Positions 33,878 to 42,338 of a DNA stretch of 45,289 bases are shown one piece after another. Position 1 is the stretch's first letter. Every line of letters starts with the position of its first letter. The stretch comes from Streptomyces sp. AV19. Lineage in GTDB: Bacteria; Actinomycetota; Actinomycetes; Streptomycetales; Streptomycetaceae. The stretch is taken from assembly GCF_015999245.1 (NCBI RefSeq), contig NZ_JAEAMR010000009.1:117459-162747 (forward strand). Reading direction: 5' to 3'. The translations under genes were made by a program, and so were the position numbers. The notes under the pieces are model-generated. The model was given only the letters and a program-made list of their open reading frames with translations. It had not been told where the DNA came from and ran no database searches.

Positions 33878-35190
33878 CACTGGTTCTCCGCCCTCTCCAT
33901 CTCCAGCTCCACTTCCGTCCCCCCGCCGGGCACGGACCGCAGGCGGGCCGTGCCGCCGTTGCGCTGCATTCTGCCGATGATCGATTCCCGGACTCCCATC
34001 CGGTCCTCCGGGACCGCGTCCAGGTCGAAGCCCGGGCCCCGGTCGCGCACCGAGACGAAGACCGTACGCCCCTCGACCTCGGCGTACACCTGGACGGCGC
34101 CGCCCTCGCCACCGTACTTCGCGGCGTTGACCATGGCCTCGCGCGCGGCCTGCATCTGCGCGCGCAGCCTGTCGTCCAGCGGGCAGTCGCCGACCACGAC
34201 GACCTCGATGGGGACGCCGTGGTGGTCCTCGACGCCCGCGGCCGCCGCCCGCACCGCCTCGGCCAGGGTCTCCGGCTCCTCGGCCTCGTCCTTGCCGTGG
34301 CCCTCCGGGTCGTAGAGCCAGGCGCGCAGCTCCCGCTCCTGCGCCCGGGCCAGGCGGGCGACCTCCCGGGGGTCCTCGGCGTTGCGCTGGATCAGGGTCA
34401 GGGTGTGCAGGACGGAGTCGTGGACGTGGGCGGCGACCTCGGCCCGTTCCTGGGCGCGGATGCGCATGGTGCGTTCGGCCGACAGGTCCTGCGTCATCCG
34501 CACGACCGACGGGCCCGCCAGCAGGGCGATGCCGACCAGGACGGCCAGCGACGCCTGGAGCACGGTGCCCAGGTGCTCCGCCGAGCTCTGCAGGACGACG
34601 ATGCCGGTGACGCCGACGACGACCAGCAGCACGCCGGCCGCGGCGCGGGCGAACGGCAGGACGCGCTTGCTGCCGGCGACCTCCATCCAGTGGGCGCGGC
34701 GGGCGTTGTCCGCCTGCCGCCAGACGAGGGCGACACCGGCGCCGATCAGCACGAGCGGCCAGACGTAGACGTTGGCCCGGCCGAGGTGGAGCCGGTCGAG
34801 GAGGATCGCGGCGCCCACGACCAGCGCGATCAGCGCGAGGATCTGGCCGCGGTCGGGCTTGCGGGAGAACAGGTGCCGGCGGCCGTCCGCCGCTACGCCG
34901 TCGTCCGCCGCCGGGCGGGGGGCCTGCACGCCGCCGACGCCGAGCGGCACGACGAACCAGAAGACCGCGTACAGCAGCGCCCCCATGCCCTGTGCCATCA
35001 GCAGCGCCAGGAAGACCAGCCGCACCCAGGCCACCGGGACGCCCAGGTGGCCCGCGAGGCCACGGGCGACACCGCCGAGCATCCGGCCCTCGGCGCTGCG
35101 GTAGAGCTTGCGCAGGGGGGCGGGTTCGGGGGCGGCCGGCGCGTAGGCGCCGCTGCCGGGCCGTGGTTGCGTCGTCGGTGCGCCGGTCAT
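33877..35190 (-). CDS. Sensor histidine kinase with N-terminal PspC domain
   Basis: A 437-residue kinase. Residues about 28-85 form a PspC domain (LYRSAEGRMLGGVARGLAGH then a membrane span); more membrane segments follow to about 235. The kinase core is of the HisKA_3 type: the His lies in VAAHVHDSVLHTLTLI, the N box is REAMVNAAKYGG, and the G box DRGPGFDLDAV. PspC-kinases are typical of actinobacteria and sense membrane or wall damage by family analogy. ATG 35190 (MTGAPTTQ) fits the domain start. It lies 59 bases downstream of the Ser/Thr kinase gene on the same strand. Confidence 0.92.
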   Translation of the reverse strand: MTGAPTTQPRPGSGAYAPAAPEPAPLRKLYRSAEGRMLGGVARGLAGHLGVPVAWVRLVFLALLMAQGMGALLYAVFWFVVPLGVGGVQAPRPAADDGVAADGRRHLFSRKPDRGQILALIALVVGAAILLDRLHLGRANVYVWPLVLIGAGVALVWRQADNARRAHWMEVAGSKRVLPFARAAAGVLLVVVGVTGIVVLQSSAEHLGTVLQASLAVLVGIALLAGPSVVRMTQDLSAERTMRIRAQERAEVAAHVHDSVLHTLTLIQRNAEDPREVARLARAQERELRAWLYDPEGHGKDEAEEPETLAEAVRAAAAGVEDHHGVPIEVVVVGDCPLDDRLRAQMQAAREAMVNAAKYGGEGGAVQVYAEVEGRTVFVSVRDRGPGFDLDAVPEDRMGVRESIIGRMQRNGGTARLRSVPGGGTEVELEMERAENQ

Positions 35191-35249
35191 GCCCCGATCG
35201 TCACACGGGCCGGGCGCCCGGGGCATCGGGGTCGTCCCTGACCGAACCC

Positions 35250-37628
35250 CTAGCCGCGGCCCCTTCCGGTGACGCGCAGGCCGTCGCGCACGGCGTCGAA
35301 GACCGGCCGGTGGCGGTCCCACTGCTCGGCGGGGGCCGACAGGTAGACGGCGTACTCGTCGCCGCCTGCTCTGCCGAAGCCCAGGTCGATGGCGCGGTAC
35401 TGGCGCGCCCGGCCCGTGAAGGAGAACTCCCAGACGGCGGCCGGGCCGCCTCGGTAGGAGGTCTCCTGCATCCGCAGCCGCCGGTAGCCGGTGAGCTTCC
35501 TCCTGACCTCCCGCTCCACGTCCTCCCAGTGCCGCAGGGGGTCCGGGCCCGCCAGGTCGAGCACGTTGATCTTGAGGTCGACGCGGCCGGTCGGGTCGAT
35601 GTAGTCCACCTCGACCGCGGACTTCTCCTGCCGGCGCCAGCCGTCCGGGACGGGCAGCGCGACGCCGAGCCGCTTCTCCTCGACCCAGTGGTGGCCGCGC
35701 GGCACGACGGGCTGCGGCGGCCCGGCGGAGCCGGGGGTCCGGCGCGGAGCCGGCGCGGCGTCGTCGTCCGCGTCCCCGCCCGGGACGAGGAGGTACGCGA
35801 CGACGGCCGCCAGCAGGACGCCGAGGGTGCCACCGGCCACGGCCCACCTGCGGGCGCGGCCGCGACGGCCGCCCGCGGGGACGGCGGCGGTCGGTGCCTC
35901 CGAACCGGTTGCGGTCGCGCCGCCGGGGCCGGAGACCACATCCGGGCCCGTCCCGAGGGCTGAGGCCCGATCCGTGCCGGGGCCCGGCCCGGGGGCGGAG
36001 CCGCGCGCGACGTCCGGCGTCCCGGCAGCACGAGTGGCCGTCCCCGTGGAGCCGGGGACCGCCTCCGGGACCGCCCCCGGGGCCGAAGCCCAGGCCGTCG
36101 CCGCGCCCGGCCCGGGGACGGCGCCGCGCGCGGCACCCGGCGCCCCGGGCGGGTGGACGGCCGCTCCGGCGGAGCCGGAAGACGCTTCCGGGGCCGCTCC
36201 AGGGCCAGTTCCGCTCACGGCGCCCGGCGCCCGGGCGGCACGCGTGGTCGCCTCGGCGGAGCCGGGGGCCGCTTCCGGGCCCGCCTCGGGCGCGGCGCCG
36301 CGTGCAGCGTCCGGTACCCCGTCGACGCGGGTGGTCGCTCCGGCGGAGCCGGGAGTTGTTTCCGGGCCCGGCCCGGGAGCGGCACTGCACGCGAGGCCCG
36401 GCGCGTCGGCGACGCGGGTGGTCGCCCCGGCCGGACCGGGCCACGCCTGCGGGTCCGGCCGCACGGCTGCCGGGGCCGTACCGGAAACGGGAGCGGAAGG
36501 GGAAGCAGCCCCAGCCGCCGGGCTCTCCCCCGCCTCGGCGGGGGTCCAGGACGAGGCGGGCGCGCGCATGGCTTCCAAGGCGCCGACAGGTGCGTCCGGT
36601 CCGGGCGCCGGGAGCGCCCCGGGGCAGCCGGCGGACCCGGTCGCGGCGCGCCCCGCAGAGGCGGCTCTCCCGGGCGCACCCGCCCGGTCGGGCGCCGGGA
36701 ACACCCCGGAGGCCGGTACCGGGGGAACGGCGACACCGGCAGCCGGGCCGGTCGCGCCCGCCCCGGCAGCCGGCCCCGGGGCCGCCGCGCCGGCGGCCCC
36801 CGCGGCCCCCGCGTCCTCCAGGATCTGCTCCACCAGCTCCGCCGGCGGGCGCAGGGCCGGGTCGCGGGTCAGGAGGGTTTCGATCAGGCGGGTCAGGGGG
36901 CCCGCGTGGCGCGGGGGGTCCAGGGGGTCCACCGCTATCGCGTACGCCGTCTCGACGGCGGTGTCGCGGCGGAAGGGCGGGCGGCCCTCGACCGCCTCGT
37001 AGAGGGTCGCGCCCAGCGCCCACAGGTCGGCGGCCGGGCCGGGGCCGGCGCCCCGGACGCGTTCGGGGGCGATGTAGTCGACGGAGCCGACCATCTCGCC
37101 GGTCTTGGTGAGCGTGGAGTTGCCGGCGAGGCGCGCGATGCCGAAGTCGGTGAGGACGACCCGCCCGTCGTGGCCCAGCAGCACGTTGCCGGGCTTGACG
37201 TCGCGGTGCAGCACCCCGGCCGCGTGGGCGGCGCGCAGGGCGGCGATCATGCCGCGGCCGACGCGGGCGGCCTCGCCGGGGGCGAGCGTGCCATCGGCCA
37301 GGACCTCGCCGAGGGTCCGGGAGGGCACGTGCTCCATGACGATGCAGGGCATCCCGTCGTCCTCGACGACGTCGTGGACGACGACCACGTTGGGATGGCT
37401 GATCCGGGCCGCGCTGCGGGCCTCGCGGCGGGTCCGCTCGCAGAGGGTGGCGAGCTCCTCCTCGTCCATCCCGTGCGGCACGCGCAGCCGCTTGACCGCC
37501 ACGTGCCGGCCCAGCAGTTCGTCCTCGGCGCGCCAGACGGTGCCCATGCCGCCGCGGCCGATGTGTTCGAGCAGCCGGTAGCGGCCGGCGAGCAGATGCC
37601 CGGGGGACGCGTCGGACACCGTGCGCAC
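35250..37628 (-). CDS. Membrane Ser/Thr protein kinase (PknB type) with repetitive linker
   Basis: A 792-residue kinase from GTG 37628. The N-terminal kinase domain (about residues 12-275) is complete: IGRGGMGTVW, VAVKRL, LHRDVKPGNVLL, LTDFGIARL and VDYIAPERV. A long Ala/Gly/Pro linker (about 275-605) includes five repeated units of 29 or 41 residues. One membrane span (about 613-635) and an outside domain of about 150 residues follow, starting HHWVEEKRLGVALPVPDGW. No PASTA repeats are present, so it does not sense muropeptides in the PknB way; the outer domain resembles those of other streptomycete kinases. It heads the group with the PspC kinase and regulator. Confidence 0.9.
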   Translation of the reverse strand: MRTVSDASPGHLLAGRYRLLEHIGRGGMGTVWRAEDELLGRHVAVKRLRVPHGMDEEELATLCERTRREARSAARISHPNVVVVHDVVEDDGMPCIVMEHVPSRTLGEVLADGTLAPGEAARVGRGMIAALRAAHAAGVLHRDVKPGNVLLGHDGRVVLTDFGIARLAGNSTLTKTGEMVGSVDYIAPERVRGAGPGPAADLWALGATLYEAVEGRPPFRRDTAVETAYAIAVDPLDPPRHAGPLTRLIETLLTRDPALRPPAELVEQILEDAGAAGAAGAAAPGPAAGAGATGPAAGVAVPPVPASGVFPAPDRAGAPGRAASAGRAATGSAGCPGALPAPGPDAPVGALEAMRAPASSWTPAEAGESPAAGAASPSAPVSGTAPAAVRPDPQAWPGPAGATTRVADAPGLACSAAPGPGPETTPGSAGATTRVDGVPDAARGAAPEAGPEAAPGSAEATTRAARAPGAVSGTGPGAAPEASSGSAGAAVHPPGAPGAARGAVPGPGAATAWASAPGAVPEAVPGSTGTATRAAGTPDVARGSAPGPGPGTDRASALGTGPDVVSGPGGATATGSEAPTAAVPAGGRRGRARRWAVAGGTLGVLLAAVVAYLLVPGGDADDDAAPAPRRTPGSAGPPQPVVPRGHHWVEEKRLGVALPVPDGWRRQEKSAVEVDYIDPTGRVDLKINVLDLAGPDPLRHWEDVEREVRRKLTGYRRLRMQETSYRGGPAAVWEFSFTGRARQYRAIDLGFGRAGGDEYAVYLSAPAEQWDRHRPVFDAVRDGLRVTGRGRG
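35933..36440 (-). repeat. Coding repeats in the Ser/Thr kinase linker
   Basis: Three 29-residue units (87 bases) followed by two 41-residue units (123 bases), each starting with a GSAGATTR-like motif: GPAGATTRVADAP, GSAGATTRVDGVP, GSAEATTRAARAP, GSAGAAVHPPGAP and GSTGTATRAAGTP. All keep the frame. Boundaries are approximate. Confidence 0.75.
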
Positions 37629-37762
37629 CTCCGCCTCTCCGCCCGTTTCCCGCCAGATGTTCGATGCGTCACCCTAACCGGAGCCGCCTCGGGGACGATC
37701 TCAGGGAAGGGCCAGGGTCACCACGGATGCCGCCCGCCCGCGCCGGTTGACACGATGGGCCC

Positions 37763-39022
37763 ATGACCGACGCACCCCCCTCCCCCGGCCCCGGAGCGCC
37801 GCTGCGGCGCAGCCGCGACCACAAGATGATCTCCGGCGTGTGCGGGGGGCTGGGCCGGTTCTTCGACCTGGACCCGGTGATCTTCCGGGTGGTCCTGGGG
37901 GTGCTGGCGGTCAGCGGCGGACTGGGCCTGATCGTCTACGGCTTCGCGTGGCTGCTGATCCCGCTGGAGGGCGAGGAGGAGAACGAGGGCCGCCGGATGC
38001 TCTCGGGCCGGGTGGAGGGCCCGGCGCTGACGGCTGTGCTGTGCGCGCTGGTGGGCTCGGGGCTCTTCCTGTCGATGCTCAACAACAGCGGGGCGATGGC
38101 GTTCTCGCTGATGCTCACGCTGGCCCTGATCGGCACGGCCCACTGGTCGCGGCTGCGGCGCGGGACGCCCGAGACGGCGGCCGAACCCCCGGCCGCGCAG
38201 AAGGCGCAGAAGCCGCAGAAGGCCATGGACGCCCCGCCCGAGACCCGGGCACCACCGCCGCCGGGCGCCCCGTCCTGGTGGCGCGACCCCGTCGCCGCCG
38301 GCCGCCGTGACCCGGGCTATCTGTGGGGCCCGGACGACGGCCCGCACGACGCCGGGGTGGTGGCGAAGGAGCGGAGGCGCCGGGTGCGCGACGGCCGGCA
38401 GCTCGGCGGCTGGACGTTCCTGCTGGCCGCCGCGGCCTGCGCGCTGGGCATCGCCCTGTCGTGGCACGGCCGCCCACTGGGCACCTCGCTGCAGATCGGC
38501 CTGGGGTGCGCGCTCGCCGTCTTCGGCGCGGGCATCGCGCTCAGCTCCCGGTACGGACGCACCGGCGGCGGCACGGTCACCATGGCGGTGCTGACGGGCC
38601 TGCTGCTGGCGGGCGCCGCCGCCCTGCCCGAGTCGGTCACCGCCGACTGGCGGTCGGTCACCTGGCGCCCGGCCGCCACGGACGGGCTGCGGCCGCAGTA
38701 CCGGGTGGGCAGCGGCACGGGCACGCTGGACCTCACCGGCCTGCCCCGCTCCGGCTCCGGCCGGCTCACCACGTCCGTGGAGGTCGGGGCGGGACGGCTG
38801 GAGGTCGTCCTCCCCCCGGACGTCACGGCGGAGGTCACCGCCGAGGTCGGCGTCGGCGCCGTCCGGCTGCCCGACGGGAACCCCCGGGACGTGGACGTGA
38901 AACCCCGTCAGACCCGGCGCGCGACCCTGCGCCCGGCCCCCGGGCAGCCGTCGCGCGCAACGCTGGAACTGCGGCTCAAGACCGGAATCGGAGAGGTGGA
39001 GGTGACCCGTGCGGCGGCATGA
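37763..39022 (+). CDS. PspC-domain membrane protein with LiaF-like C-terminus
   Basis: A 419-residue protein. Residues 14-75 form a PspC domain (LRRSRDHKMISGVCGGLGRF). Several membrane segments follow (about 90-130 and 215-290), and the C-terminal 100 residues (YRVGSGTGTLDLTGLPRSG and VEVGAGRLEVVLPPDVTAEV) resemble the cell-wall-active-antibiotic response domain of LiaF/YvqF. PspC plus LiaF-like domains suggest a membrane-stress partner of the PspC kinase encoded divergently. ATG 37763 has only a weak ribosome site. It overlaps the next gene by 14 bases. Confidence 0.85.
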   Translation: MTDAPPSPGPGAPLRRSRDHKMISGVCGGLGRFFDLDPVIFRVVLGVLAVSGGLGLIVYGFAWLLIPLEGEEENEGRRMLSGRVEGPALTAVLCALVGSGLFLSMLNNSGAMAFSLMLTLALIGTAHWSRLRRGTPETAAEPPAAQKAQKPQKAMDAPPETRAPPPPGAPSWWRDPVAAGRRDPGYLWGPDDGPHDAGVVAKERRRRVRDGRQLGGWTFLLAAAACALGIALSWHGRPLGTSLQIGLGCALAVFGAGIALSSRYGRTGGGTVTMAVLTGLLLAGAAALPESVTADWRSVTWRPAATDGLRPQYRVGSGTGTLDLTGLPRSGSGRLTTSVEVGAGRLEVVLPPDVTAEVTAEVGVGAVRLPDGNPRDVDVKPRQTRRATLRPAPGQPSRATLELRLKTGIGEVEVTRAAA

Positions 39023-39224
39023 CTTCGAGCCCGGCAGGCTGGTCGTGGGCCTGGTGCTGCTGGGCGGCGGCCTGGCCTACCTGCTGGAGGCGGCGGGCCG
39101 GTGGCACTTCCCCGCGTACGCGCTGCTGCCGGCCCTGGTGGGCGGCCTGTGCCTGGGCGGGGCCGTCCCCTCCATCGGGTACCTCGTCCGCCGCCGCCGC
39201 GGCGGGCGCGGCGTCGAGCGCTGA
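39009..39224 (+). CDS. Small two-span membrane protein, 71 residues
   Basis: It starts at GTG 39009 inside the end of the PspC/LiaF-like gene, with GGAGGTG just before, so translation is coupled. It has two hydrophobic segments (about 12-30 and 36-58) and a basic tail RRRRGGRGVER. It resembles the small transmembrane partner proteins found after PspC genes in streptomycetes. Function unknown. Confidence 0.75.
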   Translation: MRRHDFEPGRLVVGLVLLGGGLAYLLEAAGRWHFPAYALLPALVGGLCLGGAVPSIGYLVRRRRGGRGVER

Positions 39225-39243
39225 GGCACGGGGAAGAAGGGGT

Positions 39244-39273
39244 GGCGTTCCGGCCGGGACACGCCGGAACGCC
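39244..39273. terminator. Bidirectional terminator
   Basis: Arms GGCGTTCCGGC (39244-39254) and GCCGGAACGCC (39263-39273) lie between the convergent stops of the small membrane protein and the L,D-transpeptidase. Confidence 0.75.
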
Positions 39274-39302
39274 TGCGGGGACCCTGCCCCTCCGCCCCGG
39301 GA

Positions 39303-40322
39303 TCAGCCGGTGCGCAGGCCCAGCGCGCTCCCCTTGAGCCACTCCTGCCAGTCGATGTTCCAGTCGCCGTAGCCGTTGCCGAAGCGGTCCATGGGCTTGG
39401 GCTTCACGCCGCCCTTGACCTCGACGACGTCGCCCTTGCGGCTCAGGCCGTAGAGCCACTTGGCGTTCTCGGTGGACATGCCGATGCAGCCGTGGCTGAC
39501 GTTCTCCTTGCCGAACGACTCGGCGTTGTCGGGGGCGGCGTGCACGAACTCGCCGCTGATCGTCTCGCGCATGCTGTAGTCGTACGAGCCGTAGAAGCCG
39601 TCGGGGTGGTTGCGCGGGATGCCGATGGAGCGCGAGTCCATGATGACCCGGCCCTCCTTGGCGAGGATGGTCTTGATGCCCTGCCGGGTGCCGAAGCCCT
39701 TCGACTCGTCGCCGCCGCTGATCGGAATCGTGCGCAGCGTCCTGCCGTTGCGGACCACGGTGAGCGTGTGGGCCTTGAGGTCCACGGTGTTGACCATGGA
39801 GTCGCCGATGGTGAAGGTGACGGTGCGGTCGCGGTCGGCCGCGGTGCCCGTGCCGAGCTTCACGCCGGCGAGCCGGGCGTCCAGCGTCACCTTCGTCCCG
39901 GCGGGCCAGAACTTCTCGGGGCGGAAGTGGACCCGGGTGTCGCCCTTGGTCTCGTCCCAGTACCAGGCGCCGGGCACCTTCGGGGACGTGGAGACCTTCA
40001 GCCGCCCCTCGATCCCGGCCCGCAGTTCCTTGGCCACCTTCTGCTGCTTGAAGACGACGGCGATGGGCTGGCCGACGCCGACCTTCTCCCCGTTGGCGGG
40101 GGCTATTTCGGGCCGGACGATCCGGGCGGCGCCCGGCAGCAGGGCGGCCGGGGGCGCGGGCTTCTCCGTGACGGGAGCGGGCTTCGCGGGCGCGGACGCG
40201 GACGGGGAGACCGAGCGGGCCGGCTTCTCCTCGGCGTCGGCGGCTCCGCCGCAGCCGGCGGCGGCCAGGCCGGCCAGGGCCAGGGCGGCGGGCACTCCGA
40301 GGGGGCGGGCGAGGCGGCGCAT
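39303..40322 (-). CDS. L,D-transpeptidase lipoprotein
   Basis: A 339-residue protein from ATG 40322, with AAGGAG 4 bases upstream. The signal peptide ends in the lipobox AAGC, so it is lipid-anchored outside the membrane. After a Pro/Ala-rich stretch come an Ig-like domain (about 85-195) and the YkuD catalytic domain, with the His/Cys signature VSHGCIGMSTENAKW. It forms 3-3 cross-links in peptidoglycan; the layout is that of actinobacterial LdtMt2-type enzymes. It lies downstream of guaA on the same strand, but two hairpins between them point to separate transcription. A TAGGAT -10-like element occurs on the minus strand near 40408-40413. Confidence 0.92.
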   Translation of the reverse strand: MRRLARPLGVPAALALAGLAAAGCGGAADAEEKPARSVSPSASAPAKPAPVTEKPAPPAALLPGAARIVRPEIAPANGEKVGVGQPIAVVFKQQKVAKELRAGIEGRLKVSTSPKVPGAWYWDETKGDTRVHFRPEKFWPAGTKVTLDARLAGVKLGTGTAADRDRTVTFTIGDSMVNTVDLKAHTLTVVRNGRTLRTIPISGGDESKGFGTRQGIKTILAKEGRVIMDSRSIGIPRNHPDGFYGSYDYSMRETISGEFVHAAPDNAESFGKENVSHGCIGMSTENAKWLYGLSRKGDVVEVKGGVKPKPMDRFGNGYGDWNIDWQEWLKGSALGLRTG

Positions 40323-40456
40323 CGTGCTCCTTGCGGGTCCGGTGTTCCGGGCGTGACGACTGTTCCGGGCGTGACGAAGCCGAGGCGGCTGCGCCTCGGC
40401 GTCGGACCATCCTAATTCGCACAAATGCACTGCTATGGGGCTCGCAAGGACGAGCG

Positions 40457-40480
40457 GACCCCCGCCGACGGGCGGGGGTC
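40457..40480 (-). terminator. Second hairpin downstream of guaA
   Basis: Perfect arms GACCCCCGCC (40457-40466) and GGCGGGGGTC (40471-40480) with a four-base loop; it backs up the palindrome at 40498-40539 in separating guaA from the L,D-transpeptidase gene. Confidence 0.65.
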
Positions 40481-40497
40481 AGGAACACCCATGGAAC

Positions 40498-40539
40498 GGC
40501 CGTGCCCCTCGTCCACAGCTGTGGACGAGGGGCACGGCC
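40498..40539 (-). terminator. guaA terminator, a perfect 42-base palindrome
   Basis: Each half is 21 bases (left half begins GGCCGTGCCCCTCG and ends TCCACAG) with no intervening loop; centre CAGCTG. It lies 20 bases past the guaA stop. Confidence 0.8.
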
Positions 40540-40559
40540 CGGGCACCTTCAGGGAGCGA

Positions 40560-42161
40560 CTACTCCCACTCGATCGTCCCCGGGGGCTTGCTCGTCACGT
40601 CGAGCACGACCCGGTTGACGTCCCGGACCTCGTTGGTGATCCGGGTGGAGATCCGCGCCAGTACCTCGTACGGCATGCGCGTCCAGTCGGCCGTCATCGC
40701 GTCCTCGGACGAGACCGGGCGCAGCACGATCGGGTGGCCGTAGGTGCGGCCGTCGCCCTGGACGCCGACCGAGCGGACGTCGGCCAGCAGGACCACCGGG
40801 CACTGCCAGATCTCGCGGTCGAGACCGGCGGCGGTGAGCTCCTCGCGGGCGATGGCATCGGCCTCGCGCAGCAGGTCGAGGCGCTCGCGCGTGACCTCGC
40901 CGACGATGCGGATGCCCAGGCCCGGGCCCGGGAAGGGCTGGCGCTGGACGATCTCCTCGGGCAGGCCGAGCTCCTGGCCGACCATGCGGACCTCGTCCTT
41001 GAAGAGCTGCCGCAGCGGCTCGACGAGCTTGAACTCGAGGTCCTCGGGGAGGCCGCCCACGTTGTGGTGGGACTTGATGTTGGCGGTGCCGGTGCCGCCG
41101 CCGGACTCGACGACGTCCGGGTACAGGGTGCCCTGGACGAGGAACTCGACCGGCTGGTCGCCGGGCGCCTCGGCCACGATCTCGGCCTGCGCCTGCTCGA
41201 AGACCCGGATAAACTCCCGGCCGATGATCTTCCGCTTCTCCTCGGGGTCGGAGACCCCGGCCAGCGCGGACAGGAAGCGCTCCTGCGCGTCGACGACCTT
41301 CAGCTGGACGCCCGTCGCGGCGACGAAGTCCTTCTCGACCTGCTCGGTCTCGCCCTTGCGCATCAGGCCGTGGTCCACGTAGACGCAGGTCAGCTGGGAG
41401 CCGATGGCCTTCTGGACGAGCGCCGCGGCGACCGCGGAGTCCACGCCGCCGGACAGGCCGCAGATGGCGCGCCGGGTGCCGACCTGCTCGCGGATGGCCG
41501 CGACCTGCTCCTCGATCACGTTGCCCGTGGTCCAGGTGGGCTCGATGCCCGCGCCGCGGTAGAGGAAGTGCTCCAGGACCTGCTGGCCGTGCGTGGAGTG
41601 CATCACCTCGGGGTGGTACTGCACGCCGTAGAGCCGCTGCTCGTCGTTCTCGAAGGCGGCGACCGGCACCAGGTCGGTGGAGGCGGTGACGGTGAAGCCC
41701 TCGGGCGCGGCCGAGCAGGCGTCGCCGTGCGACATCCACACCGGCTGCTCGGCGGGGGTGCCCTCGAAGAGCGTCGAGGACGTCCGGCTGACGTACATCG
41801 CGGTACGGCCGTACTCGCGGGCGCCGGTGTTGTCGACCGTGCCCCCGAGCGTGGTGGCCATCAGCTGGAAGCCGTAGCACATGCCGAAGACGGGGACGCC
41901 GGCGCCGAAGAGCGCGGGGGCGTCGTCGAGGCGGGGCGCGCCCTCCTCGTAGACGGACGAGGGGCCGCCGGACAGGATGATCGCCTTCGGCTGCTTGGCG
42001 AGCATCTCGGCGACGGGCATCGTGCTGGGAACGATCTCGCTGTAGACCCGCGCCTCGCGCACGCGACGGGCGATGAGCTGGGCGTACTGGGCGCCGAAGT
42101 CGACAACGAGCACCGGTTCCGCGGTGTGGTCGTGGGCGGCGGGAGGAGGTGCTGCTGACAC
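40560..42161 (-). CDS. guaA: GMP synthase (glutamine-hydrolysing)
   Basis: A 533-residue enzyme that aminates XMP to GMP. The N-terminal class I glutaminase domain starts VLVVDFGAQYAQLIARRVRE and has the nucleophile Cys in FGMCYGFQLM and the His-Glu pair in GVQYHPEV. The ATP-pyrophosphatase domain has the P-loop GLSGGVDSAVAAAL, and the C-terminal dimerisation domain ends DVTSKPPGTIEWE. I chose GTG 42161, with GGAAGGG 10 bases upstream; longer in-frame sequence is not conserved. It is divergent from the chorismate mutase leader and shares the repeat-bearing control region 42215-42301. Confidence 0.97.
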   Translation of the reverse strand: MSAAPPPAAHDHTAEPVLVVDFGAQYAQLIARRVREARVYSEIVPSTMPVAEMLAKQPKAIILSGGPSSVYEEGAPRLDDAPALFGAGVPVFGMCYGFQLMATTLGGTVDNTGAREYGRTAMYVSRTSSTLFEGTPAEQPVWMSHGDACSAAPEGFTVTASTDLVPVAAFENDEQRLYGVQYHPEVMHSTHGQQVLEHFLYRGAGIEPTWTTGNVIEEQVAAIREQVGTRRAICGLSGGVDSAVAAALVQKAIGSQLTCVYVDHGLMRKGETEQVEKDFVAATGVQLKVVDAQERFLSALAGVSDPEEKRKIIGREFIRVFEQAQAEIVAEAPGDQPVEFLVQGTLYPDVVESGGGTGTANIKSHHNVGGLPEDLEFKLVEPLRQLFKDEVRMVGQELGLPEEIVQRQPFPGPGLGIRIVGEVTRERLDLLREADAIAREELTAAGLDREIWQCPVVLLADVRSVGVQGDGRTYGHPIVLRPVSSEDAMTADWTRMPYEVLARISTRITNEVRDVNRVVLDVTSKPPGTIEWE

Positions 42162-42208
42162 GGGAGCGGCCCTTCCGGCGAATCGAGGGTGGGGGTCTCT
42201 ATTTGTCG

Positions 42209-42214
42209 ATTCTA
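42209..42214 (-). promoter_or_regulatory. guaA -10 element
   Basis: Minus strand TAGAAT, a near-consensus -10 for the vegetative sigma factor, about 48 bases before the guaA start. No good -35 partner is visible at 17 bases. Confidence 0.5.
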
Positions 42215-42261
42215 CCGGGACGGGGGTGGCCGCTTTTGTCTCACCATCCGAATCCGGTGGG

Positions 42262-42305
42262 CATCCGCCGGTCATCCAGTGGCCGTCCAGTGGTCATCCG
42301 GTTGG
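42262..42305. repeat. Four tandem 11-bp repeats between the guaA and chorismate mutase promoters
   Basis: Units starting at 42262, 42273, 42284 and 42295: CATCCGCCGGT, CATCCAGTGGC, CGTCCAGTGGT, CATCCGGTTGG. The exact 11-base period puts every copy on the same face of the helix, as for cooperative activator sites. The last unit runs into the -35 of the chorismate mutase promoter. Confidence 0.7.
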
Positions 42306-42331
42306 CTCCGGGGCCGTCCCGGGGCCATACT
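42302..42331 (+). promoter_or_regulatory. Promoter of the chorismate mutase leader
   Basis: TTGGCT (42302-42307) and CATACT (42326-42331) are 18 bases apart. Transcription should start about 7 bases further, at or next to the ATG of the leader peptide at 42339, so the leader mRNA would be leaderless. Confidence 0.65.
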
Positions 42332-42338
42332 GTCCGCC

